A stretch of 64,000 bases of DNA from the NCBI GenBank assembly GCA_029961685.1, contig JARWKL010000005.1:4656501-4720500 (forward strand). The letters are read 5' to 3'. The stretch's first letter is position 1. Each line of letters starts with the position of its first letter. The translations under genes were made by a program, and so were the position numbers. The notes below the pieces were generated by a model. The model did no database searches. It was not told where the DNA came from and saw only the letters and a program-made list of their open reading frames with translations. Below, piece after piece: positions 10,963 through 22,700 of this stretch. Origin of the DNA: Aristolochia californica. Lineage: Eukaryota; Streptophyta; Magnoliopsida; Piperales; Aristolochiaceae.

Positions 10963-12180
10963 TCATTATAACACTTTAGCTTATGCATGTCATAAAAACT
11001 TTAAGTTATAGCAAATGGATGTAAATAATGTATTCTTAAAGAGATTCATACAATAGGAGGTATATGTAGAATCTAAAGATATTAGCAAGCCAAACCATGT
11101 CTATAATTGCACAAAGCTCAATATGGCTTGAAGCAAGCCCCTAGAGCTTGGTATGAGCTTGGTATGAGAGGCTTAGTGAATTCCTTGAGCAAAACAGTTA
11201 TAAGAGAGGTAGTGTGAAATAGATATCATCTACCAAGAATCATGACCAAAACTTGATTATTGTCCAAATTTATGTTGTACTACAAATACCTCCCTATATG
11301 AAAATATTGCTAAGGTAATAAAAAATAAATTGAAATGAGTTTGATGGGTGAACTCACATTTTTTTTTGGACTTTAAGTGCTTCAAACTAAAGATAGAAAC
11401 CTTCATAAATAAGTCCAAATATACAAAAAGATTACTTAAGAAATTCAATATTGAAAACATGATACCAATTTCCTTAAAGTTAGACTCAGAGGACTCTACT
11501 AGACCTAGAAAGCAAAAGTTATATAGAAGTATGATAGGGTCTCCACTTTGCTTGATAGCTAGTAGATTGGACATAATGTTCTGAGTTTGTCTATGTGCTA
11601 GATTCTAGTCTAAACCTAGAGAATTGCACCCAGTAGTCGTAAAAAAATCTTTAAATATTTGTTTGGAATGCCTTAGGTATTCGGTACTCAAACACTTCAG
11701 ACATATATTTAAATGGGTACTCTAATGCTGATCTTGTTGGATATAAAATTGATAGAGAGAGTGCTAGTGGTAGTTGCTGATTGCTAGGTTACATGCTAGT
11801 TTCTTGATTTTCCAAGCAAAAATAACATTAAGTAGCCTCATCTACTATTGAAGCGGAATACATATCTATCAGAATTTGTTGTGCACAACTCTTGTGGATG
11901 AAACAACAATTGGAAGACTATGAGTTAAATTAAGTCGAAATGCCTATCTATTGTGACAACACGAGTGTTATTAGTCTAAGTAAGAATTTGGCTCACCATT
12001 CTCGATCAAAGCACATCGAAATTAGACATCATTTCATTCAAGAACTCATTTAAACTAAAGTGATTAGAATTGAATTTGTTCTAACTGAAAATCAACTAGC
12101 GGATATTTTTACCAAGCCCTTAGGATTTGATTGATGCTCAAAGATTAGAGGAGAATTAGGCATGAGCAACCCTCCTATGT

Positions 12181-12645
12181 CTAGTTAGACAAAAAATAGT
12201 GGCAATGAAATATATCCCACTTGGAATCAATCTATAAATTGAAAACAATCAAGAAATTTTTCACTTGAAAATTTTGGAAAAGTTTGATGGGTCAATGCTT
12301 ATAGAGCATTATCGATCATTACCTGATTGATCAATCAATCTTTTTACTAATTGATCAATTATGCCATGTATCCTAGGAGAAATATTTTTATCTTTTCTTG
12401 GGAGATAAATTTCCAACCAGAGTACTAACGGGGCCCAATAGAATATTATTTAAAGGTTTTTTTGGAAAATATATATCCTAAGAAAAATATTTCTATTTTT
12501 CTTGTGATATGGATTTTCAACCATGGATGCTAACAAGGCCTAAGTAATAAAAATACTAGAAAATAGTGGTTTAGTTATATTTGGTCTATTAAAATGGATT
12601 AGTTGGATTCTATTCTTTACATTTGGAGCAATTAGACCTGGTACT
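12181..12645. other. 3' flank of copia family A with two MITE-end-like motifs
   Basis: No gene. The stretch includes TGATCAAT-type repeats at 12325-12362, like those clustered at 29550-29950. It also holds two related blocks (about 12369-12435 and 12472-12541) that each run CCTA-GAAAAATATTT...CAACCA...ACTAAC..GGCC, a motif seen again near 13650, 33870 and 59600. Confidence 0.45.
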
Positions 12646-15013
12646 TAGGGGTGGCTTCGAACCGAGCCGGTTCGCGAGCCGGCTCGGTTCAGCTCGGTAT
12701 CGGCTCGGTTCGATTCATCATTTATCGAGCTCGACCGAAGCTAGGTTCGGTTCGTCGGCTCGAGAGCCGGCTCGAAATGAGTCAGATCGGTATGAATCGG
12801 GGGATCGCGAGCGAGCAAGCGGGGGCTAGAGCGAGGGGGGGAAAATTTTTCCTCCCCCCTCGTCACCGCCGACCCTCCCATCAGTTATTGTCGCCGCCTC
12901 TACCGCCGTCGTAGCTGTTCACAGGAGTCTATACCGCCGTCGCAGCTGCTCGCCGGCCGCCTCTATGGCCGTCCGTTCGATTTCTTCCTCTCCTCGCCGT
13001 CGCCTCTGTTTCCTTCGCCGCCGCTTCCGTCGCCTCCGACTCATTCGTGGCCGTCATCCCCGATGATAGGTCCTCCCTGACATCGTAACCCCCTTCCCTC
13101 CGCGTCGTCTCGACGGAAAACCAGAACGAGGGAGAAATAATCTCCCCCTTCCTCGCGAGAAGATGATTTCGCACGTGAGAGATCATAAAATAAAATAAAA
13201 AAAAACTTTTTCCTCTAGAAAAAATTCAAAATAAATTTTATAGAAATAATTTTCTATAAACTATTAGTGTCTCATGTTTTTTTAAATATTTTTTTAATTA
13301 AAATTTTTTATTAAAAATCATATAATTTTCTAAGTAAGATTTTTCGTACCAAGATGGGGTAGAAAACTGTATAGAAAATTTTTGAATAAGTATTTAACAG
13401 TTGATGTTGTAATACTTTTAGCATGAAACAACTTTCATTGTAATTTTGTGTTTGATATTTTATTTAATTAAAAATTTACCGATAAGTATAATAATATATT
13501 AGATTGATTATTAATTTTTATTTATTTCCCCATAAGAGACAATAAAAGGTCCATTTAACTTTCCTAAGAAAATTTTAAAATATTTCCTGTAATTTTCTAA
13601 TAAGTCACTAATTGTAATAAGATTTTATTTAAAGGTTTTTTTGGGAATATGTATCATAGGAAAAATATTTTTAGTTTTTCCTAGAATATAAATTTTTATC
13701 TAGGGGCACTAAGGAGGCCATAATAAATTATGGCCAGATTCAAAAATTACAAAACAAGCTAGACAACAATTGGAGTAAAAAATATTAATATTGGTGTATT
13801 TTAATCCATTATTGAAATTCAATCCTGAACCTCCCCTATCATTATATTTTTTAAAAATGTATGCATAATTTTATATATAATTTATTCAAAGCCACCCCTA
13901 CGTGCGAGATCATAAACAAGGAAAAAAAAACTTTGTCCCTTCCTCATGGCTCTTAAATAAATTGAAAAGATATTTTAGTAGAAATACGTTTCTAGAGACT
14001 ATTAGTGGTTTTTTCAATAAATGTTGAAAAGATATTTTTAATAGAAATATAGGGACCATTAGTGCCTCATATTTTTTCAAAATATTTTTCTAATTATAAA
14101 TTCTTTTTAAAAAATCATATAATTTTCCAAGTAAGATTTTCTTGCCAAGATGGGTTAGAAAACCATATAGAAAAATTTTTAATAAGTATTTGACAGTTGA
14201 TGATATAATACTTTGAGCATGAGGTAATTTTCATAGCAATTTTGTGTTTGACATTTTATGTGATTAAAAATTTATCGATAAGTATAATAATATATTAGAT
14301 TAATTATTAATTTTTATTTATTTCCTTAGAAAAGGCAATAAGAGGTCCATTTAACTTTCCTAAGAAAAATTTAAAATATTTCTTGTAATTTTCTAATAAG
14401 TCTGTAATAGTAATAGGATTTTATTTAAAGGATTTATAGTTTTTATTTGGGTAATTGTAAATTGATAGTGATATTTTATTTAATTTTGTTGTGTTTGATT
14501 ATTGTATGGAGTTTATTTATAATGTTATGCAGTGGATGGAGTATTTAAATTATTTTATGGAGTGTATAAACAATTTCATGAAGTGTTTATGGAATATATA
14601 GACAATTTGATGGAGTGTTTATGGAGTGTTTATGCAGGTATTATGTATATTGATTATGCCCAATTTTAAGTAGAGGTCGTGCCGAATTTTATACAAGTAT
14701 TATATATATAGATTATGTTAAATTTTAAGTAGAGGTTATGCCCAATCTTATACACATATTATATATATAAGTTATGTCCAATTTTATGTAGAGGTCATAC
14801 CCAATTTTATGTAAAATGTATGCATAATTTTATATACATTTTATTTGAATATATTTTTTGAAAAGTTTTAAATGTATGTTTCGGCGCGAACTCGTTGGGC
14901 TCGAGCTCGATAACAATTTTAGGCTCGAGACGAGGCTCGGCTCGAAATATTTAAATCAAGCTCAACTCGAACATAAGCAGGTTCGGGCTCGGCTCGGCTC
15001 GATGCCACCCCTA
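12646..15013. mobile_element. non-autonomous hAT transposon with duplicated interior
   Basis: The ends are TAGGGGTGGC (12646-12655) and GCCACCCCTA (15004-15013). They are flanked by CTGGTACT (12638-12645) and CTGGTAGT (15014-15021), an 8-bp target duplication with one mismatch. TAGGGGTGGC-like ends with an 8-bp duplication are typical of plant hAT elements. GGCTCG-type repeats crowd both subterminal regions. No transposase frame is present. A second GCCACCCCTA lies inside at 13891-13900, and about 480 bp of interior (about 13170-13640) recurs at about 13905-14440, so the element looks like two partial copies joined head to tail. Confidence 0.85.
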
Positions 15014-15021
15014 CTGGTAGT

Positions 15022-15300
15022 GGCCTCAGGTCTGGTGTTAAACCCAAACCAATGGTAAATAAACCTAAACCCGACCAGTTGGGCTTACTTCATATAAGTG
15101 GGCTAGATTCAGTTTCGGTTTGTATAGGACCATCTCCAGTATACCCATCCCTAGTCAGATAAAGTTGAAAGGCCCATGGCATTTACAAAACGGGATTAAT
15201 GGGTCCCACATGGAAGAATGACAATTGGATCCATCTTGAGATGAATCGCTGGATGAGTGCCATGTGGAAGGCGGCATCAGCTGGAGGCACAGCGCTTGAG
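15022..15300 (+). promoter_or_regulatory. promoter region of the ribosomal protein S7 gene
   Basis: GGCCCA at 15171-15176 is a site II element of the type found upstream of plant ribosomal protein and other growth-related genes. Further TGGGCT-type motifs occur at 15078-15110. No clear TATA box is visible, which is also common for this class. The transcription start is not determined. Confidence 0.45.
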
Positions 15301-15418
15301 GGTCAAAAGCGGAAAATAAAAATCGAACGATGCGAGACAATAAGAGGGAAAGAGCGTAGAGAAAACCCTAGTCGCCGTAGATCTTCTCTGGTTTTCCTCA
15401 CTCGCGTCCCCGGATCAG
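15300..15418 (+). other. RPS7: 5' UTR exon of RPS7 with telo-box
   Basis: AAACCCTAG at 15363-15371 is a telo-box, common near the transcription start of plant translation genes. A GT at 15419-15420 after GGATCAG opens an 884-bp leader intron that ends with AG at 16301-16302, just before the coding start at 16321. The 5' limit of the exon is a guess. Confidence 0.55.
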
Positions 15419-16320
15419 GTATGCTCTCTCCTTTTTGCGGGGAACTCCCTGACTGCAAATTGTGTTTGTAGTATCTGAAGCTCGTGTAAATCTACGACTT
15501 TTGGTGTTTTCTTCCGGCTCTAACATTTAAGACAATTTTTTCTTGATGCATCTTTTCTGTGGCTGTTTGAAGTTTGCCTACTTTATTCTGAAATTCAAAT
15601 GCTTTTCAAGCCAACTTATGGGTTTTTCTTTTTCCTCTCGTCACTGATTGCTAGTTGGACATTCCTCTTTGTTATCGTGTAGCATCACATTCGGTATCAA
15701 GGAACTTTGGCATCTCTTATTGGTTCTGTGGCATGTCATTCTCATATAGATTTGATGTCCTCGGAATAGCGTGACTGTGTTCGGATGTTTCCCGTTTTTG
15801 TGCATTTACTTGTTTTATTATTCCTCTGGTATAAAAGAACATAATGTAAAAGAACCGAATAAGTAACAGTTCAGTCTAAGAACGTGTTTTTTCAGTGTTT
15901 GAAGATTTAGATGCCATATCAAAGTGAATGGTGTGCGCCAATTACCGCCTATATGGGGTATTATTAGCGTTCTGTTAAATTATTTTTTAATGAGCAATAG
16001 TTATGGATCGAATGATTTTTCTCACTGATCAACTTCTAGCAGTTGATTATGTATTGGAAGATGGTTAATGGGAAAGCATGCTCATATGTCTTTAATAAAT
16101 ATCTTTGTGCTTGGAGCTGCATTATACGAACTTGTGAGGAGTGAGGACAAGGATACTGTTTGTAAGATGGAAGGCCATGGTTCTGGCCTTTTTAATCTGT
16201 ACTTTCTGTCATCCAATATACTGTGAAACATTCGTTACTGGAAAATAGAGTAGATGCGAGTAGCATTCTTGCCATTGAAAACTAACTATCTAGAAAATTC
16301 AGGTTCTAAGAAAAGCTACC

Positions 16321-17692
16321 ATGTATACTGCGAGGAGGAAAATCTCGAAGGACAAAGGTGTAGAGCCTACAGAATTTGAAGATTCAGTTGCTCAGGTTCA
16401 GTACTAGAGCTAGATCTTATTACATGTTTGTAAGTTTTGGTTCTTTAATTCCTAATATATCATCCTTTGCAGTCATTTTTCGATTTGGAGAATACCAATC
16501 AAGAGCTGAAGAGTGACTTGAAAGATCTCTATATTAATTCTGCTGTGTAAGGATAACGAGTCCATTTGTCTACTATTTTATTCCAGTCTTGCATATCCCG
16601 ATGGAAGTCTGAATTTGGTTGTGACCTTGTTTTGCTTATTATCTTCTAATTATGCAGTCAAGTTGATGTTGCTGGAAACCGCAAGGCTGTTGTCGTTAAT
16701 GTTCCCTACAGATTGAGGAAAGCTTTCCGAAAGATTCATGTGAGGCTCGTGAGAGAACTGGAGAAGAAGTTTAGTGGCAAGGTGAGCTTCACTTGTCTCT
16801 CTCTTTCTGTAGGGCTGCAAACCATGTTCCAGTGATGTTGGGGTGTAATGATCAATTAATCTGTTCAGAAATAGGTCGCACTTTACTGGTTTCTTTCAGT
16901 GTATCTGTGGTCCGATGTGGTATTATGAATTATCCCTGTTTAATGCTTGTATATTGTGTTAGGATGTTGTACTGATTGCAACACGAAGGATTCTTAGGCC
17001 ACCAAAAAAGGGTTCAGCAGTTGTGAGGCCTCGCAGCCGTACTCTTACTGCTGTTCATGATGCTATTCTGGAAGATGTGGTGTATCCAGCAGAAATTGTT
17101 GGGAAGCGAGTTAGATATCGCCTTGATGGATCCAAGATAATGAAGGTGAACTTTCTGCCACTCAATATAATTCTTGAGCTCCAATACCATGAATTATGGG
17201 TAGGGATCATTGTTAATGTAAAAATCAATATTTGGGTGAAGGAAGAGGAGAAAATTGACAAAAAAAAAAAAGGACAAAAGAGAAGAAAAGTTTTATGAAG
17301 AGCCTAAATGGTGTCTTTGGGAACTGTGCATGGATTCCCAAACTTCTTAAATAAGTGTTTTGAATTAAAAATTACAAAAAATGCCCCTATGCACTTAATA
17401 AACCTTAATCTCCTTATATCTCCTAACTAAAAAATTTAACTACTGATATAATTTAACATGCAGGATAAGATTATATAAAGAAAATTAACCACAGAGGGTA
17501 AAATGATCAAAATATCCCTGGATGTATTTTCTAACAGTTAATAGTCAACCTATTTTGTGCATCCGACAGGTTTACCTAGATCCAAAGGAGCGCAACAACA
17601 CTGAAGGCAAACTAGAGACTTTTGCCAGCGTCTACCGGAAGCTTTCTGGAAAGGATGTGGTCTTTGAATACCCTATAGCGGAGTCTGCCTAA
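16321..17692 (+). CDS. RPS7: 40S ribosomal protein S7 (eS7)
   Basis: Cytosolic small-subunit ribosomal protein. Five coding exons are placed at 16321-16395, 16473-16546, 16658-16781, 16963-17145 and 17570-17692. All junctions are GT-AG and in frame, giving 192 residues, the usual plant eS7 length. The protein starts [13 protein letters not shown] and contains [38 protein letters not shown] and [13 protein letters not shown], the conserved core, then [16 protein letters not shown]. It ends in a [15 protein letters not shown] segment. The leader intron, site II motif and telo-box upstream fit the regulation of plant ribosomal protein genes. The fourth coding intron contains an A-rich patch but is otherwise ordinary. 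No lesion is visible; the gene looks intact. Confidence 0.95.
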
Positions 17693-18441
17693 GAGACATG
17701 GTTAGTTTTAGCTATTTTTCTGTTAAAGAAAGAAAACCATGTTTTCAATAGATTAGTTGTGATTTGATCAAATTTTTTTGTGTTAGAAACTGGGAGAGGA
17801 GAAGTTAGCTAGCAACATATGAATTTCGGCTTATATGCTGTATGTTTTGAGCTTGAGAATCTTGAGTTTTCTTAATAGCACTAAGCGTTTCTTCTTACCT
17901 ATTTTGTTTCCACAGCTCAAACTTGATTAGCCAATTTGTTGCAAACTGGTTTATTTTCTTCTCTTATCAGCAGCATTTCTGGTTCTTGTCTGGTTCTTGT
18001 CTTATAGAAATAAGAAGTTTACTCGGTCGAATGTTGATGGAAGGGTAAGGAGAGATGGTAGGGATAAAGTTATTCCTTCGCCCATTTATTTATTAAGCAG
18101 GTAAATTGATAAATATAATATATAAATTCAAGATAAAATTAAGAAAAACGTATGAATATAATCAAAATATGAGTAGAATATATAAATATATTATTAAATA
18201 TGAAGTTCAAATCTCTTTAATTAAAATCTCTTCTTTGTAGGGGACATTTTTTTTTATATCTACATATTATGTAAAATAAGGTAAAATTTATTTGTTATAT
18301 CTCTATTTCTTCAAGTATTAAGGTAAAAATTTTGGTCTTCAATCCTTTTTAACTAAAGATGCAAATCTTATCTTTTGCAAAACCCTTCGGTTATTTTAGT
18401 CATAAAATAAAATACCGTTTTCTTTGTAATTCTTAATTTAC
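17693..18441. other. 3' region of RPS7 and AT-rich spacer
   Basis: This probably contains the S7 3' UTR in its first 250 bases. Beyond that it is AT-rich with no recognised element. Confidence 0.4.
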
Positions 18442-18820
18442 TTTTTTTCCCCTCAAACTGGGGATAAAAAAGATATTGAAACCCACTTTGGACAAAATAA
18501 ATATGAAAAAAATTTATATCCCAGTTAAAACGGTCATAGTTCGAAAAATACTGGCATACTCCTTTATAGGTAATGGGACCAGCTATTGCTCATAAGTGAA
18601 ACAAAATGATAAATTGTGACAAAAGGGAAGTGATAATGCAACACTTTACTTCCAAATTTGACTCTAGAAATGTTAGATAGAAGTAAGTGAAAATGTAACA
18701 CTACTTTAAATCGAGTTTCTAAAAAGAATAATAAAGTCTTGCTCATCAAATCAATAATGTGTGACCACTTGGGGATATTGTAATGGTAGAACTAGAAAAA
18801 TAATAGACAAGTTGGACTAA
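18442..18820 (+). repeat. dispersed repeat R, partial copy 1
   Basis: The block starting CCCCTCAAACTGGGGATAAA corresponds base by base, with divergence, to 27640-28130 and 62440-62930. Shared landmarks are the 'GGACAAAAT' segment, 'AAAACGGTCATAG', 'CACTCCTAT'-like, 'GCAACACT...ACTTCCA' and 'TTGGGGA.A'. It is probably non-coding 3' sequence of a copia family rather than a gene. Confidence 0.6.
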
Positions 18821-19265
18821 GTATGACCTCAAATAATTTTGTAATTATGTTAAACCTTCAAGTCTTTTTACTTCACTCATGTTCTAGGGTTTTATGCCCT
18901 CAATTTATATGATTAAAGGTGTTAGGGGGAGGGCAAATATAATGTGCCCTCAACCCTAGTTCTCTCTTGCTTGATCTCTTACTTGATCTCCGATGGATTA
19001 GGTGAGAAATGAGAAGAGAGGAAAGGTTTCGTTTTGCACCATTGATCAAGATCGGACGACTGAATTAGTCGTTTCGTATGTTTCGCACGAAATTGCCTTT
19101 CGTATTGGATCAGTATATATATATAAAGAATTATAGTTGTCTCGCTCACGGTTGCATCTACATTTTGAAAATATTGGTTTCTTAGAAAAAAAAAATTAAT
19201 GGAGCACTTCTCAAAGTATTATTACCCGTTAATATAATTAAATAGAAATAATTAAAAACGATTAA
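18821..19265. other. spacer upstream of SMO2, no gene seen
   Basis: AT-rich with a short AT microsatellite near 19112-19122. No coding or repeat structure is recognised. Confidence 0.35.
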
Positions 19266-19511
19266 TTGAGGTTGGCAGGAGCAGGGGCCAGGGTCCAGGC
19301 GCTTCTTCCGGTTCACGCTAGCCGTCAGGTCTGGCATATGGGTTACGGTCTTAAAGGGGAGGATCTCAGAGAAGGAGACTGCAGATGGGGTCCACTGGAG
19401 GTAGTCGCCTTCCCAGTTCGAACCAGGGAGGTATCTTCCAAGGAGTGCCTGGAGCGATTAGAGTGGCCTTGGAGGCCAAAGACCATTAAAATAACAGCCA
19501 CGGAGAATCCA

Positions 19512-19518
19512 TATATAA
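19512..19518 (+). promoter_or_regulatory. possible TATA box of the SMO2 gene
   Basis: TATATAA lies 214 bp upstream of the SMO2 start codon in an otherwise GC-balanced stretch. Position and sequence suit a TATA box; this is inferred only. Confidence 0.4.
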
Positions 19519-19731
19519 TGCAGCCAAAACCAGGGAACTTGAATCCACTTCACCACATGGACAGTCTGTCATCGTGTCTCCGAAAGACAAGGACTCGGTG
19601 AGCGGAACGGAGCTTACACTGAAGCCCCCTTCCTTACCAACACTTACCGACTACTCTCGCCTGCGGTTTCTCTCCCTACGCCGATACCTGTTCTTCGTCT
19701 TCGCTCGCATCGCTCTCGCTCGCCGGAATTC

Positions 19732-22700
19732 ATGGCGTCGCTTCTCGAATCCGGCTGGCGGGTAAAGTTTCAACGTCTAATTCTTTATTCTTTTATCCTT
19801 CTTCCTATTCCTTCTCTCTATTTCGCAATCGCTGTCTCTTTGTCAGATCTGGAGATTCTATGGATTTTCTGCGGAGTGCGTTTCTTTCTCTTTTTACTCT
19901 TTACCTTTTTTTTTTTTCTTTTTTTTTCTTTTCTTTCTTCGAAATGCCGGCCTGCGTGGTTAGGTTTCAGTTTTTTTGCTTTTTTCTTCTTCTCGTATCC
20001 ATGTGCTTCAAAATTTGCGTTGGTACTGAAAATTTTGTTCTCGCATGTTAATCTCGTGTTCAGCGCCTCACTGTAATTTTATTATGCATGTTTCCTTTAT
20101 TTGGCCCATCTCTTTAGTCTACTCAACAATATCCAGCCTCGTATTTTCTCAAGTATTATTTGTTGAGAATGTGGGAAATATGCTATTACACGATTGATGA
20201 AAATGCGTGTTCGGACTTCGGATTTGTCATCTGTGATCCAAATCATTTTTTTCTTGTTTTATAGCGTGGAGCCATTGAAATCAACTGATTATATCTCTTT
20301 ATAAAGTTTTGGCGTTGAAAATGTCGTCTACTGCGTATTCGGGGAGCTTTCATGCATGTGTGAATTCTTTTATGTTTTATTTATTGTGTCAAAATTTTTA
20401 GATGAGATGCTGTTTTACAATCTTCAATGTTTAATTATTTACTGTTAATATTACTAACTATATCTACATTTAATATGTCATTAGTAGTATCGAATAATTG
20501 TATTAGTTTTGTTGTTATTATTACTGTAATTATTATTTTCTATTATTTTGTAATTTTGCCATGGGTCTTTCCAAGAAATGCTTCGTACTGCACACAATGA
20601 ACCTGTTTCGACACAGTTTTTTCAAATTTATTACATGCTTGTTTATTTGTTCTTCGGTTGGTTTGTTCTCTAACTGTGTTTTTTTTTTTTTTTTTTTTTG
20701 GTTTGCTTGTTTTTGTTTTTCTGCAGTATCTAATCACTCACTTCAGTGACTTTCAACTGGCTTCTTTGGGCAGTTTCCTTCTGCATGAGAGTGTCTTTTT
20801 CTTGTCAGGACTTCCATTTATACTTTTTGAAAGGGCTGGATTCCTAAGCAAGTACAAGATTCAGGTTCCTTTATCCCTTAAGCTCTTATTACAAAGTTCG
20901 AGGGTCTTCTGACTTTTTCACATGAATTACAACTTTCTACTGAATTGGCACCTTAATAGACTTCTGTTTCATTTATTGTATTGAATTTTATAAAGCTTGA
21001 TGAGAGAGGATAAATGATACAATGCAAGATTACATTGATGGAAAAGTTCTCAGAAATATTAAGAAGGATAGGAATTTTAAGTAACAGAAATTAGTGACGG
21101 AAATTTTGGACAGGAAATTGAGATGTATTAGGAATTGCTTATACATATGTAATATCTAACATGAAAGGTTATGGGAAGAGAAACGATCTACTTTATTTCT
21201 TTAATTTCCATCTAGGTGGCAGCAATAAACAACAAGATAAACATTTGTTTTGTTAGGTTTAGATAGCATTTGCTGAAAGTTGATCTTAATTGCTATTATC
21301 TACTTACACAGGGAAGCACTTTACATTTGCTTCTACTGAGTGGCTCTAGATCAGTAATCTTTTCTCTTTAATGCTGCTGACTATGTCAGTTCTTTCTGTT
21401 TGCCTGCAGAGCAAACAGAACTCCATGGCTGCTCAGGAGAAGTGTATTACACGATTATTGCTTTACCACTTTTGTGTGAACCTGCCAGTTATGATTATTT
21501 CCTATCCTGTCTTCAGATACATGGGCATGAGAAGCACTCTCCCCCTACCGTCCTGGTATTATTCAGGTTTCTTTAGATACTAAAGCTTCCAGTTTTATGA
21601 AAGTTTACAATGGAAAATTTTATTGTTTTTTATCTAGTACTAAAAGTTTGCTAAGCTTCTCATTACTGTGCTCTGTTATATTTTAGCATGACTTCAATAT
21701 TGCTGATGTTTTGCAGGAAAGTGGTTGTATCTCAAATACTTTTCTATTTTATCATAGAGGATTTTGTCTTCTATTGGGGACACAGGATTTTGCATACAAA
21801 ATGGTTGTACAAGCATGTACACAGTGTTCATCACGAGTGAGTTACAAATTATATAAGCATATTAGATCTTGAGTCTTCTTTGAGGGTTTTTCTACCACAT
21901 GCATCTGTAGGTCTGATTCTTGGTACATGCAGATATGCTACACCATTTGGGCTGACATCTGAGTATGCCCATCCTGCTGAGATTCTATTCTTGGGCTTTG
22001 CTACAATTGTAGGTCCTGCTATTACTGGACCACATCTGTGCACTCTATGGTTGTGGATGGTTTTAAGAGTTCTGGAGACAGTTGAAGCACATTGTGGGTA
22101 CCATTTCCCATGGAGTCTATCAAATTTATTCCCCTTATATGGAGGGTAAGTTAACAATTACCACCTTCTCCTTACCTGGGGGTATTTGTTCGAGTTCAAA
22201 TTACACTTGGTGCCTGACATGGTTCCTGGTATTCACATTGCAGAGCTGATTTTCATGACTACCATCATCGTCTGCTTTATACAAAGTCTGGAAATTATTC
22301 GTCCACTTTTGTCTATATGGATTGGTGAGTTTAAAACAGTTTATGTAGCAGCGCCTAAGAATTAATAGGTTAAGATATTCCTGATTTAGGCTTCTGCATT
22401 TGTTATGATGCAGCCTGTTGCGGATTAATTTTCGAATTTATTTGTTCTATTCAGAAGTTTATTGCTTAATATTTTTCTATTCTAGAAGTTTATTGCTTAA
22501 TCTTTTTCTATTCTAGAAGTGTCATGATTCCTAATTGAGTCCTCTCAAGTATGGACTGTCCTATTCTAAAATCTTTTGGTTATAGGACTTCTTATTTGAG
22601 ATTAAACAGTCTCTAGTAGGGGTTTTGAGTTATGTTATATTTGTTGTTAAAAACCCCCAATCTATTCAGGTAAGTAGATTAATTTGTTCTATGTAAATTT

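Larger units (their letters stand above)
6430..12180 (+). mobile_element. decayed Ty1/copia retrotransposon, family A
   Basis: Degenerate fragments appear in copia order. Gag lies at about 6450-7740, with a VYFECGKLGHKK knuckle near 7270 and a coiled-coil tail near 7500. The protease region reads WILDIGYSRNMTGD at 8091. The integrase zinc/core region spans about 8550-9370, with a VVVDDYFRFTW block near 9065 and the integrase C-terminal region at about 9500-10060. RT lies at about 10250-10535 and 10968-11300, and RNase H runs to about 12130 with an ADIFTKPL block near 12100. Stops and frameshifts occur throughout. The active-site Asp-Ser-Gly of the protease is altered (DIG). RT is split by the solo LTR at 10541-10962. 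No flanking LTR pair of its own was found. Confidence 0.85.

Noticed and set aside
12623..12914. Arg/Ser/Gly-rich frames at the left end of the hAT element
   Set aside because: They read the GGCTCG/CGAGCC subterminal repeats of the transposon; not protein-coding.
21849..22157. 102-codon minus-strand frame opposite SMO2 exon 5
   Set aside because: Antisense shadow of a conserved SMO2 exon.
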